In this document: piece by piece, positions 11,501-26,500 of the stretch
How the letters are laid out: every line of letters begins with the position of its first letter
Numbering within the stretch: position 1 is the first letter of the stretch
From: Bolinopsis microptera
Taxonomy: Eukaryota > Ctenophora > Tentaculata > Lobata > Bolinopsidae
Direction: 5' to 3'
Assembly: GCF_026151205.1 (NCBI RefSeq)
Contig: NC_087075.1
Location: 13,963,628 to 14,027,627, forward strand
DNA: 64,000 nucleotides
Program-made: the position numbers and the translations under genes
The notes under the pieces: generated by a model
What the model saw: only the letters and a program-made list of their open reading frames with translations
What the model was told of the DNA's origin: nothing
The model's database searches: none

Positions 11501-14500
11501 AACCCTATTAACATCTCTGGACAGTGCTTAAACGATAACAAACAAATACGTCATATTATTGGCAGAACAAATCTCCTTGTCTCGTTATCCGCTTACTTGG
11601 TAAATGATTGCAAGGCCAGTAATTACAAGGAATACCATGAAAACAACCTCTGTGACGTCATCATGGGTAAAACAGTCCTTGTCGGGTTATATAAACGCTA
11701 TACCAGTTAAAGACAATAAGTACATAGTCAATGTTATTGAAGAGTAGAAGTATCGGTCAGGAAATTTAACGACCGCTCAAGTATCGGTCAGGAACTTTAA
11801 CGACCGCTCAAGTATCGGTCAGGAACTTTAACGACCGCTCAAGTATCGGTCAGGAACTTTAACGACCGCTCAAGTATCGGTCAGGAACTTTAACGACCGC
11901 TCAAGTATCGGTCAGGAACTGTAATGAGTAATGACCGCTCAAGTATCGGTCAGGAACTGTAATGACCTCTTATTTCAGGGGTGTAATAATCAGTGGAGGT
12001 CCAGGAGTAGGGACCGCTGAGACTGCTGACCAGCTCAAGGAAACAGTATTTAAACTCGATTTTCCCATTCTGGGGATTTGCTTTGGGAATCAGGTTCGTT
12101 AGTGGTTTTGTATTGTGAGTTTAATGTTAGCTGCGGTTGAGCAACCTGGAGCAGTAATTAGGAATTTGTATTTCATTGCTTTCTAGCCTTTCTTGGTGAT
12201 GACATTGGGAAGACCATCTAGTATGTGACTGAATGAGTCATAGCTCGGATCCTGTCTTAAACACTGACAACCAAATTAGCATTGACTTTGTCAATTTTCT
12301 TAAACCTTGATGTAATGAAGTTTCGACGTTTATTCAGAATCTAATTGCGGTGGAGCTCCAATTTGTTCCACTTCCGATTGAAAATTAGAATTAATGGTTG
12401 GGCGGTTGCGCTAAAAAAGGTCGTGTTCTGGTACACGCGGCGACGATAATGTATGAAAATCCGTTTAGAAATCATAAAAATTAAGCGCGCATTGTATTAT
12501 ATATATAGTAAACGCGCGCGCAGTTATAGTTTTAATAGTTGGACGCGATGGTTTCTAGTCGACTGAGTAGATGAATCCATAAATTTGAAACCAAATGGGG
12601 ACAAATTCCAAAACATTACTCAGGAGGATTATTTGGACAAAATTGTTACCACCCTCACGTCGGTTCTTGACATGCAGTGATTCCTAAACTGGGCTGGAGT
12701 GGTCCTAGAATCAACACGAACACTTTTCGACCAATTTTGAACCATTCTGAGCATTTTCAGGAGAACATTCATTTTCGATAATTTCCGCTCATTCCATGAA
12801 CCTGAGTCATTATTTTTGGGGTTATTATTAGGGTTACAAACGCATGTCTCACTTTCGTCCCCATTTTGTTCCATGGTTCCCATTTGGATCCAAAAATCCT
12901 GATTCATAATTAACTCTCTAGACTTAGACCATACCGAATACGAATCGGACCGGTTCAATTTTACCTAGACAACATGCATTTACGCACGGTAATTACTAAT
13001 GAGCACACGTACCATTCGATATTCAGAAACGGTCATTATGGTCATACTTTATTTCACTAAATCAACTGAATCAACGATATCTGAAAATTTAAGATGAACG
13101 GAAAGTGGGAACACTCAACGCCAGTGACTGTTATCAGTGGTACACGTACTCAAGTTCCACATGTACTGTAGTTCGACAAACCCTAAGGTTCAACTCTGTC
13201 GAACTAAAGTGCGCTACCTGGACTCTAGTCCGACACGGACCTAAGTTAGACAGGGGTGATATCTGGTGAACCTAAGTTGTCGAACTGTAGTGCGTGTCGA
13301 ACCAGAGTAAGTAGATCGTTATCAGTGATTTAGCATTGCTCCTGTTTCAGAATTTTAACACCCTTTCTCCTCAGATAATAGCTTCCGCGTTTGGTTCCAC
13401 CGTTGAATCTACCCAAGCAAGAGAAGATGGACAGTTTAGAATAAGTGTCGACATATCTTCTCCGTTATTTAGGTATTTTAAGAAATTCGTAATCAACGTA
13501 TTTATTTAAATTTCCTAAATCTCAGCTGTCAATAATATGGATATTAGAATTTCCGTACAATTTCAGCTATCAGCTAGATCTTACTACCCCATCTTATTTT
13601 TGCCTAGCTCAGTTTGATTATTTTCCATCTTTAATATCACCTCCCATCAGTGGTATGAAGGAGGAACAGGAAGTTTTGGTAACGCACGGGTATGGAATCA
13701 CTAAGTTGGGCCCGGACCTCAGAATCATTGCCACCTCTGACGGTCACATTCAAGGTACGTGCTGAATGAAGTCGATTGTTTCATTTCCACGTGCTATTTG
13801 AAAAGGGAAATCAATGAAAAGGATTTATTTGGAATATTTCTAAAGTTTATGGCAGAAATGGCGATTACAATTGACAACCACAAACGCTACAATTATACCT
13901 CACTATGACATTCAGGCGTTCAGCACAACACAAAGGCAATATACGGTGTTCAATTCCATCCTGAAGTTGACCTAACTATTCACGGTCGGGAAATTATGAG
14001 GAACTTCTGTTATAAGATTTGTGGCATTGCTATCAGCGATGTTATGAAGAATCGTCAGGTCAGAATTCGTTCTTTTTTATTGTGTTTGTATTTGAAAAGA
14101 AATATTTTGATCTTGATTGACGAGCGTTTTCATCCTTGGAAAACGCAGTTGAACAAACAAATAATGAAATGAAATGAAATGAAATGAGGTATTTATATCC
14201 CGCTCATATGATTAACCAACAACACAAGGAAGGTGGTTAACCATGTCAGAGCGGCTGACTGTGAGTGATGTGAGCAAATGTGTAAAAATGAACAGTATAA
14301 CGTAATATTAATATAAGACCAAGACAAAATTAAAACATCTTTTATTTTAAACCACACTAAACTAAAAAGAAGCAGAGACCATACAATACATGTAGGTATA
14401 ATAAAGGTTAGTACAGTGACATAGAAAGGTAGAGAACTTAGACATAAAATGGGGTGCGGTAAGAGATAAAAGCCAAGGTGTCTTGCAAAAATGAAGACAA

Positions 14501-17500
14501 ATGGAAAGAAAAAACATCAAAACTGATTATATAAATGGTTCTTTAACATTCGCTTGAAGCAGTTGGTATCAGTAATACATCTCAACATCAGTGGAAGAGA
14601 GTTCCATGCAATCGGTGCATGGCTTGAGAAACGTCTGTCATCAACTTTGGACTTTTTATTCTTTGGTACCTTGAGCATGAGATGGTCACCAGGTCTCTTC
14701 GACCTGGTCATGGTCATGGTGTTTGAGAGTTCTTTATCCGCTACATCCAAAGTCCGTGGTTCTGTCTTCTATGTTATAGATGAAACGAACTGCCCCATTA
14801 AGGGTGGATCTAAGTTTGTTTAGTCTGGTCTTGGGTAGATTCATGTATAGAGAAATCAATAAATAAAGTCTAATTTTATACACTTCTAATTCTACTCTTA
14901 ATCAGTTTTAAGTGTAATCAAACAGTTTTTTGCCAACTATTTGAAGTAAGCCATTATTGCAAGCGAGGTCGCGTGTCATTATCGTTAGTGTCTAATCTCT
15001 ATTCATAATAGACAACCTAAAAATACGAATATTTTGGCTTAAAATGGTTTACAATACCCATTACCCATTGCTATTATTAACCAATGCAATACCAAATCAA
15101 GATTCAAGAAGAGTCGAAATGAACTATTTGATCCAACCTGGAGGGGATTTGTTTTTAAAGCATATAAGAGATACGAAAAGTTTGTTTTAGCAGGAGTTTT
15201 ATATTTGATCCAACTTGATCGATAAGATTTTATTCCAACCAAAAAATTGGTTTCTGTAGAGTTGCTACGATAAATAAAAGTGCACAATGTCAGAGTGTCA
15301 GGGTGTCAGAGCCTGGCCTTGTATTTCATTCAACAGTGCTTTAAAATATCAGTTTTATTTTTATTGCCGGGTAATATTCACTATTAAAATTCAAATTAAG
15401 AAATGTTTCCTGACAACATTACAGCGTTATGTCATTTTAACAGCTTACCAGGTAACAACAATAAAACTACGTTAATCAATTAGTTCTTTTCCTAGTGTAT
15501 TCCACAGTACAGCGTAGAATGTATTGCGACCCGAAATGCTGTCTCAACGGTGTTTATTTTGGAACTGACCAGTTTTTGTGCGTTTGTTCCGTTTTGATAT
15601 TAAAACAAACAGCTTGCTTCAACAAGCTATGGTATGTAAGATATGGCCTCCCTAGATCATGGTATCCTCACTTCCACACTACCACCAGATTCCTCTACCA
15701 CAAACTCATCCACTCAAACATCTTCTCCAAGTCTCACATTCAGTACTGTGACGTGCGCGGAGCTGGTACCCCTACTGACCTCACTACAAGTTGAAAGGGA
15801 GGTCAGTCACCTGAACATCGCCCAGCCTCTTCTAGAGACTAGTCTTCATGCTAAACAGAATGTCGTGCTGTATCAGCTGCTGAAATCTCTGGTTGGTCAG
15901 TCTGTTCAGGATGATATCATTGAGAATACTGACAATGATTGGAAGATGGGTACTTTGGTCAAATCTCTGAATTTCAGTTGTTCTCCAATTGCTTCGCCAG
16001 CTTATAACTCTACACTTGACAAGAATCTAAAGAATGTTCTACTCTCTGACATCAAGATATCGCATTATACCTCCGACAGAAAGTGCGCTGAGATCAAGAA
16101 GATTTGTTCGATGAAACATTCAAAATTATCAAAAGATTACGAAAAGAAGCCTGAAAAATCGGGACAAGAGGAGGGCTTTACAAGACCGCCTAACATGTCG
16201 AGTAGTGATTCGGACAAAATTTACCCGACCAGCTCGAAATCTCCAGAGTTTCCGGCAGCAATCCATGTCATCAAGGATCAAGACTCTTCCGACAGTTCCT
16301 CATCTCTATTATCAGCTGGCAAGGAAAAGTCTAGAAGGGACGAGTTTTTAAAGTTCAAAAATGAGGACTCCAGTTCCTCAGCCGACAAGGAAAATTCAAA
16401 AAGCAGCGAGGACTCTTACTTTAAGAAACCCGAGAACTCTCATTCTAAGGTGTCAAGAACTGCTAAAACTAATCAGCACAGTCTGCTTTCTCGCTCACCA
16501 TTTCAACTGAAAGTGGATTCCTCGCTGAGATTCGAAGTAACCAACTCAGACAGCTCCATTTCTCCACGTGCTGAACATGAACAGTACCACATTTCTCCAC
16601 GTGCTGAACATGAACAGTACCACATTTCTCCACGTGCTGAACATGAACAGTACCACATTTCTCCACGTGCGGAACATGAACAGTACCACATTTCTCCACG
16701 TGCTGAACATGAACAGTACCACATTTCTCCACGTGCGGAACGGCGCGGTGGACTCACCACCACATTGTCTCCGTTTCTCTCAGACCGTAGGGACCCCTCA
16801 AGTGGGAGTGACTATCCGAGTTGTGCGAGCAGCTTTATCAGCGAAGTTAACACCGAGGATTTGTTCAGCAGCTTAAACTCGTCTGAAAACAGCTGGCCTA
16901 CTGACGGTCCTAGCTCGTTCCAGACTGTTCCAAACCATTCCAGCTATAATAACCCTTCTGATGTGAGCTCGGAGAATGACCAAATATCGCCTCACCGACC
17001 AAACGCACCTGACTTGCTTGGCATTTTGCCGGATAATTGTCACGTGATTGTACAAGAACTGTCCTCACTGAGTAGTGGTTGTTCCACCCTAGTTGCTGGA
17101 AGTTTAGTGTCTCACAATAGTGTGGTGTCACAGAACAGTGTGGTGTCACAGAACAGTGTGGTGTCACAGAACAGTGTGGTGTCACAGAACAGTGTGGTGT
17201 CTCAGAATAGTGTGGTGTCACAGAACAGTGTGGTGTCTCAGAATAGTGTGGTGTCACAGAACAGTGTGGTTTCTCAGAACAGTGTGGTTTCTCAGAACAG
17301 TATGGTTTCTCAGAACAGTGTGGTGTCACAGAACAGTGTGGTTTCACAGAACAGTGCGGTGTCACAGAACAGCATTGCATCAATGAGTTTTAATACCTCT
17401 GAGCTACCTTCCTTTACCAACTACACCATGGTTTGTAACTTAGTAAAATAATTTTGATAGAAATAAGCCTAAACAGTAACGATTCGCAGGCTAAGTTGTG

Positions 17501-20500
17501 ATTTCTTGAAGGATGATTCACATCATGTAACGTAAGCCAGATTAGAGGAAGAGGTTTTGAAATAATTACGCAATTGTGTGTAAAGGCCACTTCTGGAGGA
17601 GCGAGGGGAGGGGGTCTGAAAAGTCAAAACCTGGCTTACGTAATATTTGAACGGTCCCTATGTGATCTGAACATAACTACCTCGTTTTAGACTCGAGAGG
17701 AACAAGTGAGGACTTAGGGACATCTTAGGTTCTACAGAAACAAAAACAATGTTCTTAAAGACATGTTGCATTTGGACACAAAGGAAAACAAACAATATGA
17801 GGCTTAAAATCTTCGTAAAAAACTACATCATGAGAGCAAAACATTTGAGATGATCAAGCAAAATTCGTATGATCCTCAAAAGTTATCAAATGTAAAAATT
17901 ATAACAAAAATAAAATGTATTCAACAAAAGTTCGTAAAATATAGGAAATCATGGAGCAGGACAGTATTCAAATAAAATAAGGTACAACTTCACTCGGAAA
18001 TTTACAGCCTAATGAAACAATCACCAATATAAATAGCAAATACCTTTCAATAATGAATAACAAATATATTTATATCATACACACGGCATGTAAACAGGGA
18101 TTGGCTAGTTAGAGGCGGTCCGTGTAGGCCTTACACTGTGCTTTCAGCAATACTCATAGATTTAATTCGGCAATTGAAACTTTAACTATTTGATACTGGT
18201 CAGTCATGCCATCTTCCACGAACAAAACTTTCATTATCAATGAATAAACGATAACGGTTACAACTCACATTCAAAGAAACATAATTTACACCGTGATTAT
18301 CAATTGTAATAAAATAACAATTGTAATAAAATAACAATTGTAATAAAATAACAAAAACTACAGTTAATTCCCTTCTACTCCATTTTCTTTTTCTTTAAAA
18401 AATTTTAACAAAAAAACAGTTACCTTTTTTAAAAGACTTGAACACCTTTTTGAACACTACACTTTTCAATCGTTCTTTCTGTACTCAATCATTTCCCCAC
18501 CTTATCTGCACTGCTAACCTCCTGATGTCTAGACCTGAAGCCTTGATGTCTCACAAGGGTGATGTCTCACAAGGGTGATGTCTCACAAGGGTGATGTCTC
18601 ACAAGGGTGATGGCTCACAAGGGTGATGTCTCACAAGGGTGATGTCTCACAAGGGTGATGTCTCACAAGGGTGATGTCTCACAAGGGTGATGTCTCACAA
18701 GGGTGATGTCTCACAAGGGTGATGTCTCACAAGGGTGATGTCTCACAAGGGTGATGTCTCACAAGGGTGATGTCTCACAAAGGTGATGTCTCACAAGGGT
18801 GATGTCTCACAAGGGTGATGTCTCACAAGGGTGATGTCTCACAAGGGTGATGTCTCACAAGGGTGATGTCTCACAAGGGTGATGTCTCATGACCACCTGT
18901 CTTATTAACACCATTCTGCTCCTCCTTGTTTGCTGATCCACTGCAGGCTAACACTGCGTCACTCCACGTGATGCCCAAATAAGGTAATGTTAACACTGCG
19001 TCACTCCACGCTCTGAACCTTCTCATCCTACAGTAGTACAGAACTGGATTCAGAGCTGCGTTCACCACTACACTCTCCATCTAGGGCCTGTCGTGATATC
19101 ATGGATCGCTTAGGTTCCACCAGGATCTGGTAGTCCTCATAATTCTGCGGCCTCTATGTGTCGTCATCTCGCACAACTCCTAAAAACCGTTGTGAGTTTG
19201 GCATGTGAAAATTTGCAGCCTTCCAGACATCGATTGGGTTAACGAGTTGTCGTACGTCACCTCAAGATCGGGTGACAGGGGGCTGAACAGGCCAGAACCC
19301 AATTGATTGGGTCTGAGGTCACGTGATTATGAGCCTGAGGTCACGTGACTATGACGTCACCAGAGCTCGTTCTCCGTTTCCCGCTCTTTGGACCAGGTGA
19401 GCTTGCATGCATGTGAAAGTGGGTGTAAGTACAGCTGTACTGTAGTTACATCCAATTACCCCTAATAGAACGAAGATTTATTTTCTGACAGAAAGCTAGA
19501 AATTTACCAAAATATCGACTTTGTTCAAAATTTATTTTGATGACCACTCCTGACCTAAAATTGCACGAGAAATCGATTAAACTTGGTTTCAGAACTCAAC
19601 AATGCTTCCTTATGCCTTAAAATCCATGTTTTATCGATACAATAAACATTTTGATCCTGTGGATTAATTAGTAACAGGTAACAAATGCACAGAAAAAACC
19701 ATCGCACTTACATTGCATTCTTAACGGGTCGATTTCGAGTGACCAATAATCGTCGTGATGATATTTATACGTCATGCGTTCCTGATCATCATCAGCAATC
19801 AAGAGACAGGAGCGGCGGTTGCTTCAAATCAATGGTTTACGTTATTTTTGTGAATTCGACCCCTGTTTTAACGGTTATCAGACTTTGTAATTGAATGTAT
19901 TGAGGATATCTTTACAAATAAGAGGACCAGTAAATAAAATTGCCACAAGTGTTTCTCTCACTCACTTTCGATAAGACACAATGAAAATTCTTACTTAACC
20001 ATAAGATTCGGAATTTTTCAACCGTTGAAGAATATCGGAATTTTATAAAATCTAATCACACTTATCAACCTTTGAACGGTTAATCGAAAAATTGTGAATG
20101 ATACCGCTGCAATTGTCTTATCAGTTATATGTATAAAAACCTTGCGTTAGGTGGCAGTTAAATGAGGAATGAGTTGTTAGAATGACGCGACGGTTATTTC
20201 CAATGATATCTTTGTATTGTATTGCAATTTATGCAATTTCAGTTGGGCAGCTTTTTAAAGTGTCTGTTTTTTCAATTTTTGTAAACCTACTACCTAGAAA
20301 TTTTTTAAATTTTAAAATCCGGCAATCCGATCCCCGATTGTTACTAGCACTTTGCAAATCCAGCAGATCTATTTTAGTAAAATATGTTGTTAACGATTTC
20401 TAATAAAATTCACGTTGCGCTGGTGAGGCTAATTGGAAAAAGTGAGTCGGCGATTGGTACAATATAAATGAATTTATTCGAGAAATAATCTGGAAGTATT

Positions 20501-23500
20501 ATCGGCTTCTTTTCACACATATTATATAATATAATATCACTACATGGTCTGACGAGAGCCGCTATCATCTCCTATATAAGAATGCCTCTCAAAACGGTAT
20601 TTGTCAACAACAATCAAGCCGTTGAGAGGCAAGTGGCTCTTATGTCAACCTGTGGTAAGAAAGTGGTAGGGGAGGATAGGAAGTCTGGGCAACAAATTGC
20701 TGTCGCAGAGCACAGACAGGAAACGAAAAAGCAGAAGAACTAACTGCTGATGGAATTTCATACGATTCGTTGATTTTTTGTAAAAATTGAACTTACATTT
20801 TATAAAATTCCGATATTCTTCAACGGTTGAAAAATTCCGAATCTTATGGTTAAGTAAGAATTTTCATTGTGTCTTATCGAAAGTGAGTGAGAGAAACACT
20901 TGTGGCAATTTTATTTACTGGTCCTCTTATTTGTAAAGATATCCTCAATACATTCAATTACAAAGTCTGATAACCGTTAAAACAGGGGTCGAATTCACAA
21001 AAATAACGTAAACCATTGATTTGAAGCAACCGCCGCTCCTGTCTCTTGATTGCTGATGATGATCAGGAACGCATGACGTATAAATATCATCACGACGATT
21101 ATTGGTCACTCGAAATCGACCCGTTAAGAATGCAATGTAAGTGCGATGGTTTTTTCTGTGCATTTGTTACCTGTTACTAATTAATCCACAGGATCAAAAT
21201 GTTTATTGTATCGATAAAACATGGATTTTAAGGCATAAGGAAGCATTGTTGAGTTCTGAAACCAAGTTTAATCGATTTCTCGTGCAATTTTAGGTCAGGA
21301 GTGGTCATCAAAATAAATTTTGAACAAAGTCGATATTTTGGTAAATTTCTAGCTTTCTGTCAGAAAATAAATCTTCGTTCTATTAGGGGTAATTGGATGT
21401 AACTACAGTACAGCTGTACTTACACCCACTTTCACATGCATGCAAGCTCACCTGGTCCAAAGAGCGGGAAAAGGAGAACGAGCTCTGGTGACGTCATAGT
21501 CACGTGACCTCAGGCTCATAATCACGTGACCTCAGACCCAATCAATTGGGTTCTGGCCTGTTCAGCCCCCTGTCACCCGATCTTGAGGTGACGTACGACA
21601 ACTCGTTAACCCAATCGATGTCTGGAAGGCTGCAAATTTTCACATGCCAAACTCACAACGGTTTTTCGGAGTTGTGCGAGATGACGACACATAGAGGCCG
21701 CAGAATTATGAGGACTACCAGATCCTGGTGGAACCTAAGCGATCCATGATATCACGACAGGCCCTACTCTCCATCTTGGCAATGTGCCAGGAGTACCAGA
21801 ACATGAACCGAGTACCGAAGTAGACCCCGGGGTACTCCACCCCAAAGAATGTGCTGGTCATATTGTGCATGAGGTTGATGAAGAGAGGGAGATTACACAC
21901 TAGAAACAGTGTTGTGAACATTGCTATAGTCACGCTAGCTTGTCGTTTCCACGGTTCAGTCACCGAGTACCGGAGCTTGAAGACAGATACTAGGAGCATC
22001 AGGAATGTTAAGATGGGAGGTAGACCAGCTAGGAGCAGGTTGATAACATGCTCCAGCTTCATCTTAAAGTCGTAATAACAGTAAGCACCGTCCCAGGAAT
22101 ACTTGAACTCTCCCCGGAGAGGAGGGATGACGTACTGAAGCACTGGGATCAGGATCAGGAATACCACGTACCCCACCACACTGCACATCACTGTTCTGAC
22201 CCTGATCTTGTAGTAAGGGTTCACTATTATCACCGTCCTGAACGTACTGAGAACCAGCACCAGGAACATGGATAACTTCTGAAGGATAGTATAGATCACA
22301 TCCCACACGGCACAGAACAGATAGTTGTCAAACACCCCGGGTACCCGACCCCTGAACAGAGCTACAGCAACAGGGAGGTGGGTGATGGAGGTGATGGTGT
22401 CCACACTGCAGATGATAGTGTATAGGAAGGACACTGAGTCTTCTGTTGTGGTGGATGAGAAGTAGAGAGCTCCGAGGATGTTGCCAGGAATACCGACCAG
22501 TGCACAGAGGAAGAGGAGGCAGCCGAGGGTATTGTCGAGGGGGATGTAGGGTGTTTTCATGTCAGGATAGTCCGGATAGGACTTAACATGAGAAGGGTAG
22601 TCACTTGTTATGTTGGGTATCATTATTCCTGGAGTGGGGTTCAGTTAAAAGGAGCTGTCATTAAAGCAGCGATGAGTAAACTGAATAATTACTATTGCTC
22701 CCTTGGCGTATACCGTAAAACTCGAAATGTACTGAACCAAAACGCGGCGTCAATGTAATCGCGGTATTTTTTTGCTCCGTCAAGAATAAAATGCAAAACT
22801 CACGAGAACGTTTGAAATTAATTTGCATTGTATAATATGTATTTATAGTTACAACCAGGTTACTCCTGGCTGGAGTTCTTACTGAATCACATTTGATCGT
22901 TATTTGATTTGAAATACTGAAGCACTCTCAACTGGCCTTTAAATGGACGACAATCTTAATTTTAAATTACGTATAACAAGCCTAATTGGCTGTTGTAACT
23001 GTAATTATTCAAATAATAAAGCAATTAAATAATAAAGCAATTAAAAAAATTCCGGAGCTTGTTAAAATTATTCAATTAATTCTGTTATGAGTGCACTGAT
23101 CAGAGCATGCAGTGGATGGAAATCTAGCGTCCGTCCCACAAAAATACGGGCGCAATTCCTGATTATATAAAAAGTGGATACACAGTTCTGGATCCACTTC
23201 TTTATAACAAGAATTAAAATTGAAATACATTTCCCGATTAGTAAGTTTATAATTTGAAACTATCTAAAAACTGCACAACTACAATCTGACAACTATCGAG
23301 TGCCATATCTCCAGAAAATTCTAGTTTCATTAGGAAATGAACCTCTGGTGCTGTGCAAAACAAAAAGTGGCAGCTAGAATTGCAGTTCATTTAAAAAGCT
23401 CTGTTTAGGGGTACTTCACATACATAATCGCGTAATAAATTTGTTTGGCAATTTTTACTTAAAATTGTTAAATTTGAGTAGCTGTGAAGAATTTACAATC

Positions 23501-26500
23501 TTCATGCTATGATGCAAGTGTACGCATCAGTTGATTAAAAAAGATCTGTTTAGTAAGGTTTTATAGGTGTCGTTCATATTATATAAATACCATTACATAA
23601 TCAATTTTCTGGAAATTCTTACTTAAAATTGTTAACTGAGTAGCTGTGGAAGAGAAAAATTCTCAAAATGTACGATATTTTTGCTATGATGCAAGTTCGT
23701 ACTCCACCCGTAGTCAACCGTCATCATTTGGAAACCCCTCCCCCCTCGGCTGATAAAATAATATGTGAACGGCCCCCTTTAAGTTTTTTCTACAACTGAA
23801 AATTATAATTTTATAATAAAAGTTGTCATTGACGTTTATGATTAAAAATATTTGGCTTCACAAAATGCGTCGGGACAACAATTTATAACACTGCACATCG
23901 CCCAGTACAAGCGAGATTTGATTTGAGAAAAAATGTGACTATTATGTGACTTCTATAAGCAAAACTCTTCAAAGAGGAGTGGCCATAATGGTTTATTACT
24001 AATGACTTGTGCAGAAGATTTGTGGTATATATTTTTGATGGCAGTGTATTCAATTACATGAATACAATAACTTTCATGGAATTTTGCAAGGAATTATAAT
24101 GTTGATGGTAAAGCACAAACTACAAAGAAAGCAGAGTATTTAATCTAAACTTAACGGCTATCATTACAAATCCTTTAATTTTGATATTAGCATACATAAA
24201 GATTAAAGGTATGCTAATATCTACATATCTAGATTCTAGAGGTCACTTAGATGAATTTAGAATCATTCTCCAAATGAAACATTCTTCAAATATTTATAAT
24301 ATCTCCGGTTTCGGTCCCTCAGTACCGGACTGTCGTACTAACAGATGTACATAATATAGTGTGAGTTAATAACAGTGAGAACTAGAATAGCTCATATATA
24401 GGCTCAAATAACAACTATATAACATGATATTATATTAGACTTAATTCGGAGGTCAGATCGAAATTCGTAACTGTTTTGCTGCTAATCGGGGGTGATATCT
24501 AGAATTTAGTTTCTATTCCATTCCTGTCACTCTTACCTAACAACAACTATAATCTATATATTTGAAATTAAAATTAAAATTTTCACACATTGTAAATTAT
24601 AAACTCATCGTAAGTGTGTACTCATACTACTTAATTAAATTTAGCTAATTAAGAAAATTTATATATGAATCTGAATTTTCCCGGAATTTTTTCCGAACTG
24701 AAACAATGTGCCGAACTCAACGAACGTTTTACAAAATTTTACCGAACGCGAATTGCTCAACTATGATACTATTGCACTTGAGCAATGTAACAGCAACTCG
24801 TAGTAAATATTTAAGGTGTTATAAGTAATCAATTATCAAGTCTAAAAGCAAAACTTTTATAGCAGAATTTACATTGTTTGAAGAAGAACTGGTTGCAATT
24901 ACTTGCTGAATAACTTCTTTTAAGTAAGGTACAATATAGTAATTATAGTAATCGTATTGCATTTTAAGTAAGGTACACTAAGCTATAGTAATTATAGTTA
25001 TTGTATTGGATTTTAAGTAAGGTACACTATAGTAATTATTGTAATTATAATAATTGTATTGCATTTTAAGTAAGGTACGGCAACATTATAGTATAGAAGC
25101 TGCTTGTGTTCCTGCAGTGCTGTAAAAGAATAACTCTGGCTAACAAAATATGTGTTTATAAGCCCTGACCAGTATTTTAAACCAGGCTCAAATCATTAGG
25201 CGTAACGTGATCAAGTTAAGTGATGACGTCACGTAATATGATGACGTCACGTAATACGATGACATCACCAAATGTAACATTTCCCTACTTTACAGGCGTT
25301 ATGTTTGGAGGATATACGGAGTAGTGTTCAAGACAGAACGGTGCTGGCTCTCCTGAGTGGCGGTGTTGATTCTACTGTCTTAGCTGCACTCCTCACTAAA
25401 GCACTAGGTTCGTGGTGGTTTAATAAATAATTTAGTTTATACTTTAATTTGTTAAATAAATTATACTTTAATTTATTTAATAAATAATTTAATTTATACT
25501 TTAATTTGTTTAATAAATTATACTTTAATTTATTATAACACAATATGTTTTATAATAACTTAATTTATAGTGCAATGTGTTTTATGATAATTTGATTTGA
25601 TGGTTTAATAAATGTTTATTTTGTGGTTTTAATTAACGCAATTTAACCATGTTTAACAACACAACTATAATGGGACATTGGCTTAACTTGTCTACAAAAT
25701 GATTCTGAATGTTGTCGAAGTAACGCACTTTAATACATTTTGTCAAGAGAAATCTTGATATAATAAATTTAAAAGAAATGTTTGAAGGCTACCAACTGTA
25801 AGTGTGATCATGTAAAAAGCTACGGAATTTAAAATATTGTAAATGGTATTTTTAGAATATTCGGCAAAAACTAACAATAGGGTAGGAGGGGGTAAAACGG
25901 ACCACGGGGTAAAACGGACCAGGCCTGGGGTAAAACGGATCATAGCTGGGGTAAAACGGACCATTTCAATTTGACCTATTTAATAGACACTATGTCTACT
26001 GTAGTGGTTGCCAGTGTATTTTACCTGTGTATTAGAGTGCTAAAGCAGAATGGAGAATAATTCTAACTAAATTCTTCTTCGAGTCACGACACGAAAAGGT
26101 AAAGAAGGAACACTTCCCCATATTGCTCAATGAGTTGTTTAAGCACATGGCAGCACACCCAGGAAATGCTGTTAATGGTTTTTCAAAGAGCGGATTATGT
26201 CCACTAGACATGAGTCGAGTTCTTCAATCAAAGATAACTCTGAGTGAGACCATGGAGCCTCCAGAGCCAGAGCAGACTGAGATTGTATCGTCATCAGTAC
26301 CTGATCAGAACCCTGGCCCCTCCTCAGCAACAGCCCAGGTTACACCGTCCTCTTCATCCCTGGACCAGAGCCCCTCTACCCATACTCTAAAAACCCCACT
26401 TACTCCTCGAAGTGCTCTACGAAATGCAATTGTGACGACATTAAAACCAAATCCCAGTAAGAGCACAATGAAGGCTTTAGAGCAAGGAAGAAAGGGACGT

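Larger units (their letters stand above)
18871..22623 (-). pseudogene. Class A GPCR gene split by a transposon
   Basis: Seven-transmembrane receptor nested in GMPS intron 6 on the opposite strand. The first part (22623 down to 21767) starts at an ATG with N-glycosylation motif NIT, then TM1 with [10 protein letters not shown]3 ending [14 protein letters not shown] (a changed DRY motif), and TM6 with [10 protein letters not shown] (the CxxP-like turn). It runs into [10 protein letters not shown] and then into transposon sequence. The second part (19081 down to 18871) resumes with [17 protein letters not shown], which contains the NPxxY-type motif of TM7. Removing the 19082-21766 element and one 9-bp duplication restores one frame of about 355 residues. 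As it stands, this copy would make a receptor without TM7, unless the insert is spliced out. Ligand unknown. Confidence 0.85.

Noticed and set aside
12629-12958. 109-residue minus-strand frame
   Set aside because: No motif and no splice support; an Asn/Ser-rich chance frame in a GMPS intron.
18536-18893. CRISPR-like array
   Set aside because: Direct 16-bp tandem repeat with no spacers in a eukaryotic gene 3' end; it is a minisatellite.
19685-21163. Two identical 69-residue frames
   Set aside because: They are the same sequence in the two inverted arms; likely non-coding.
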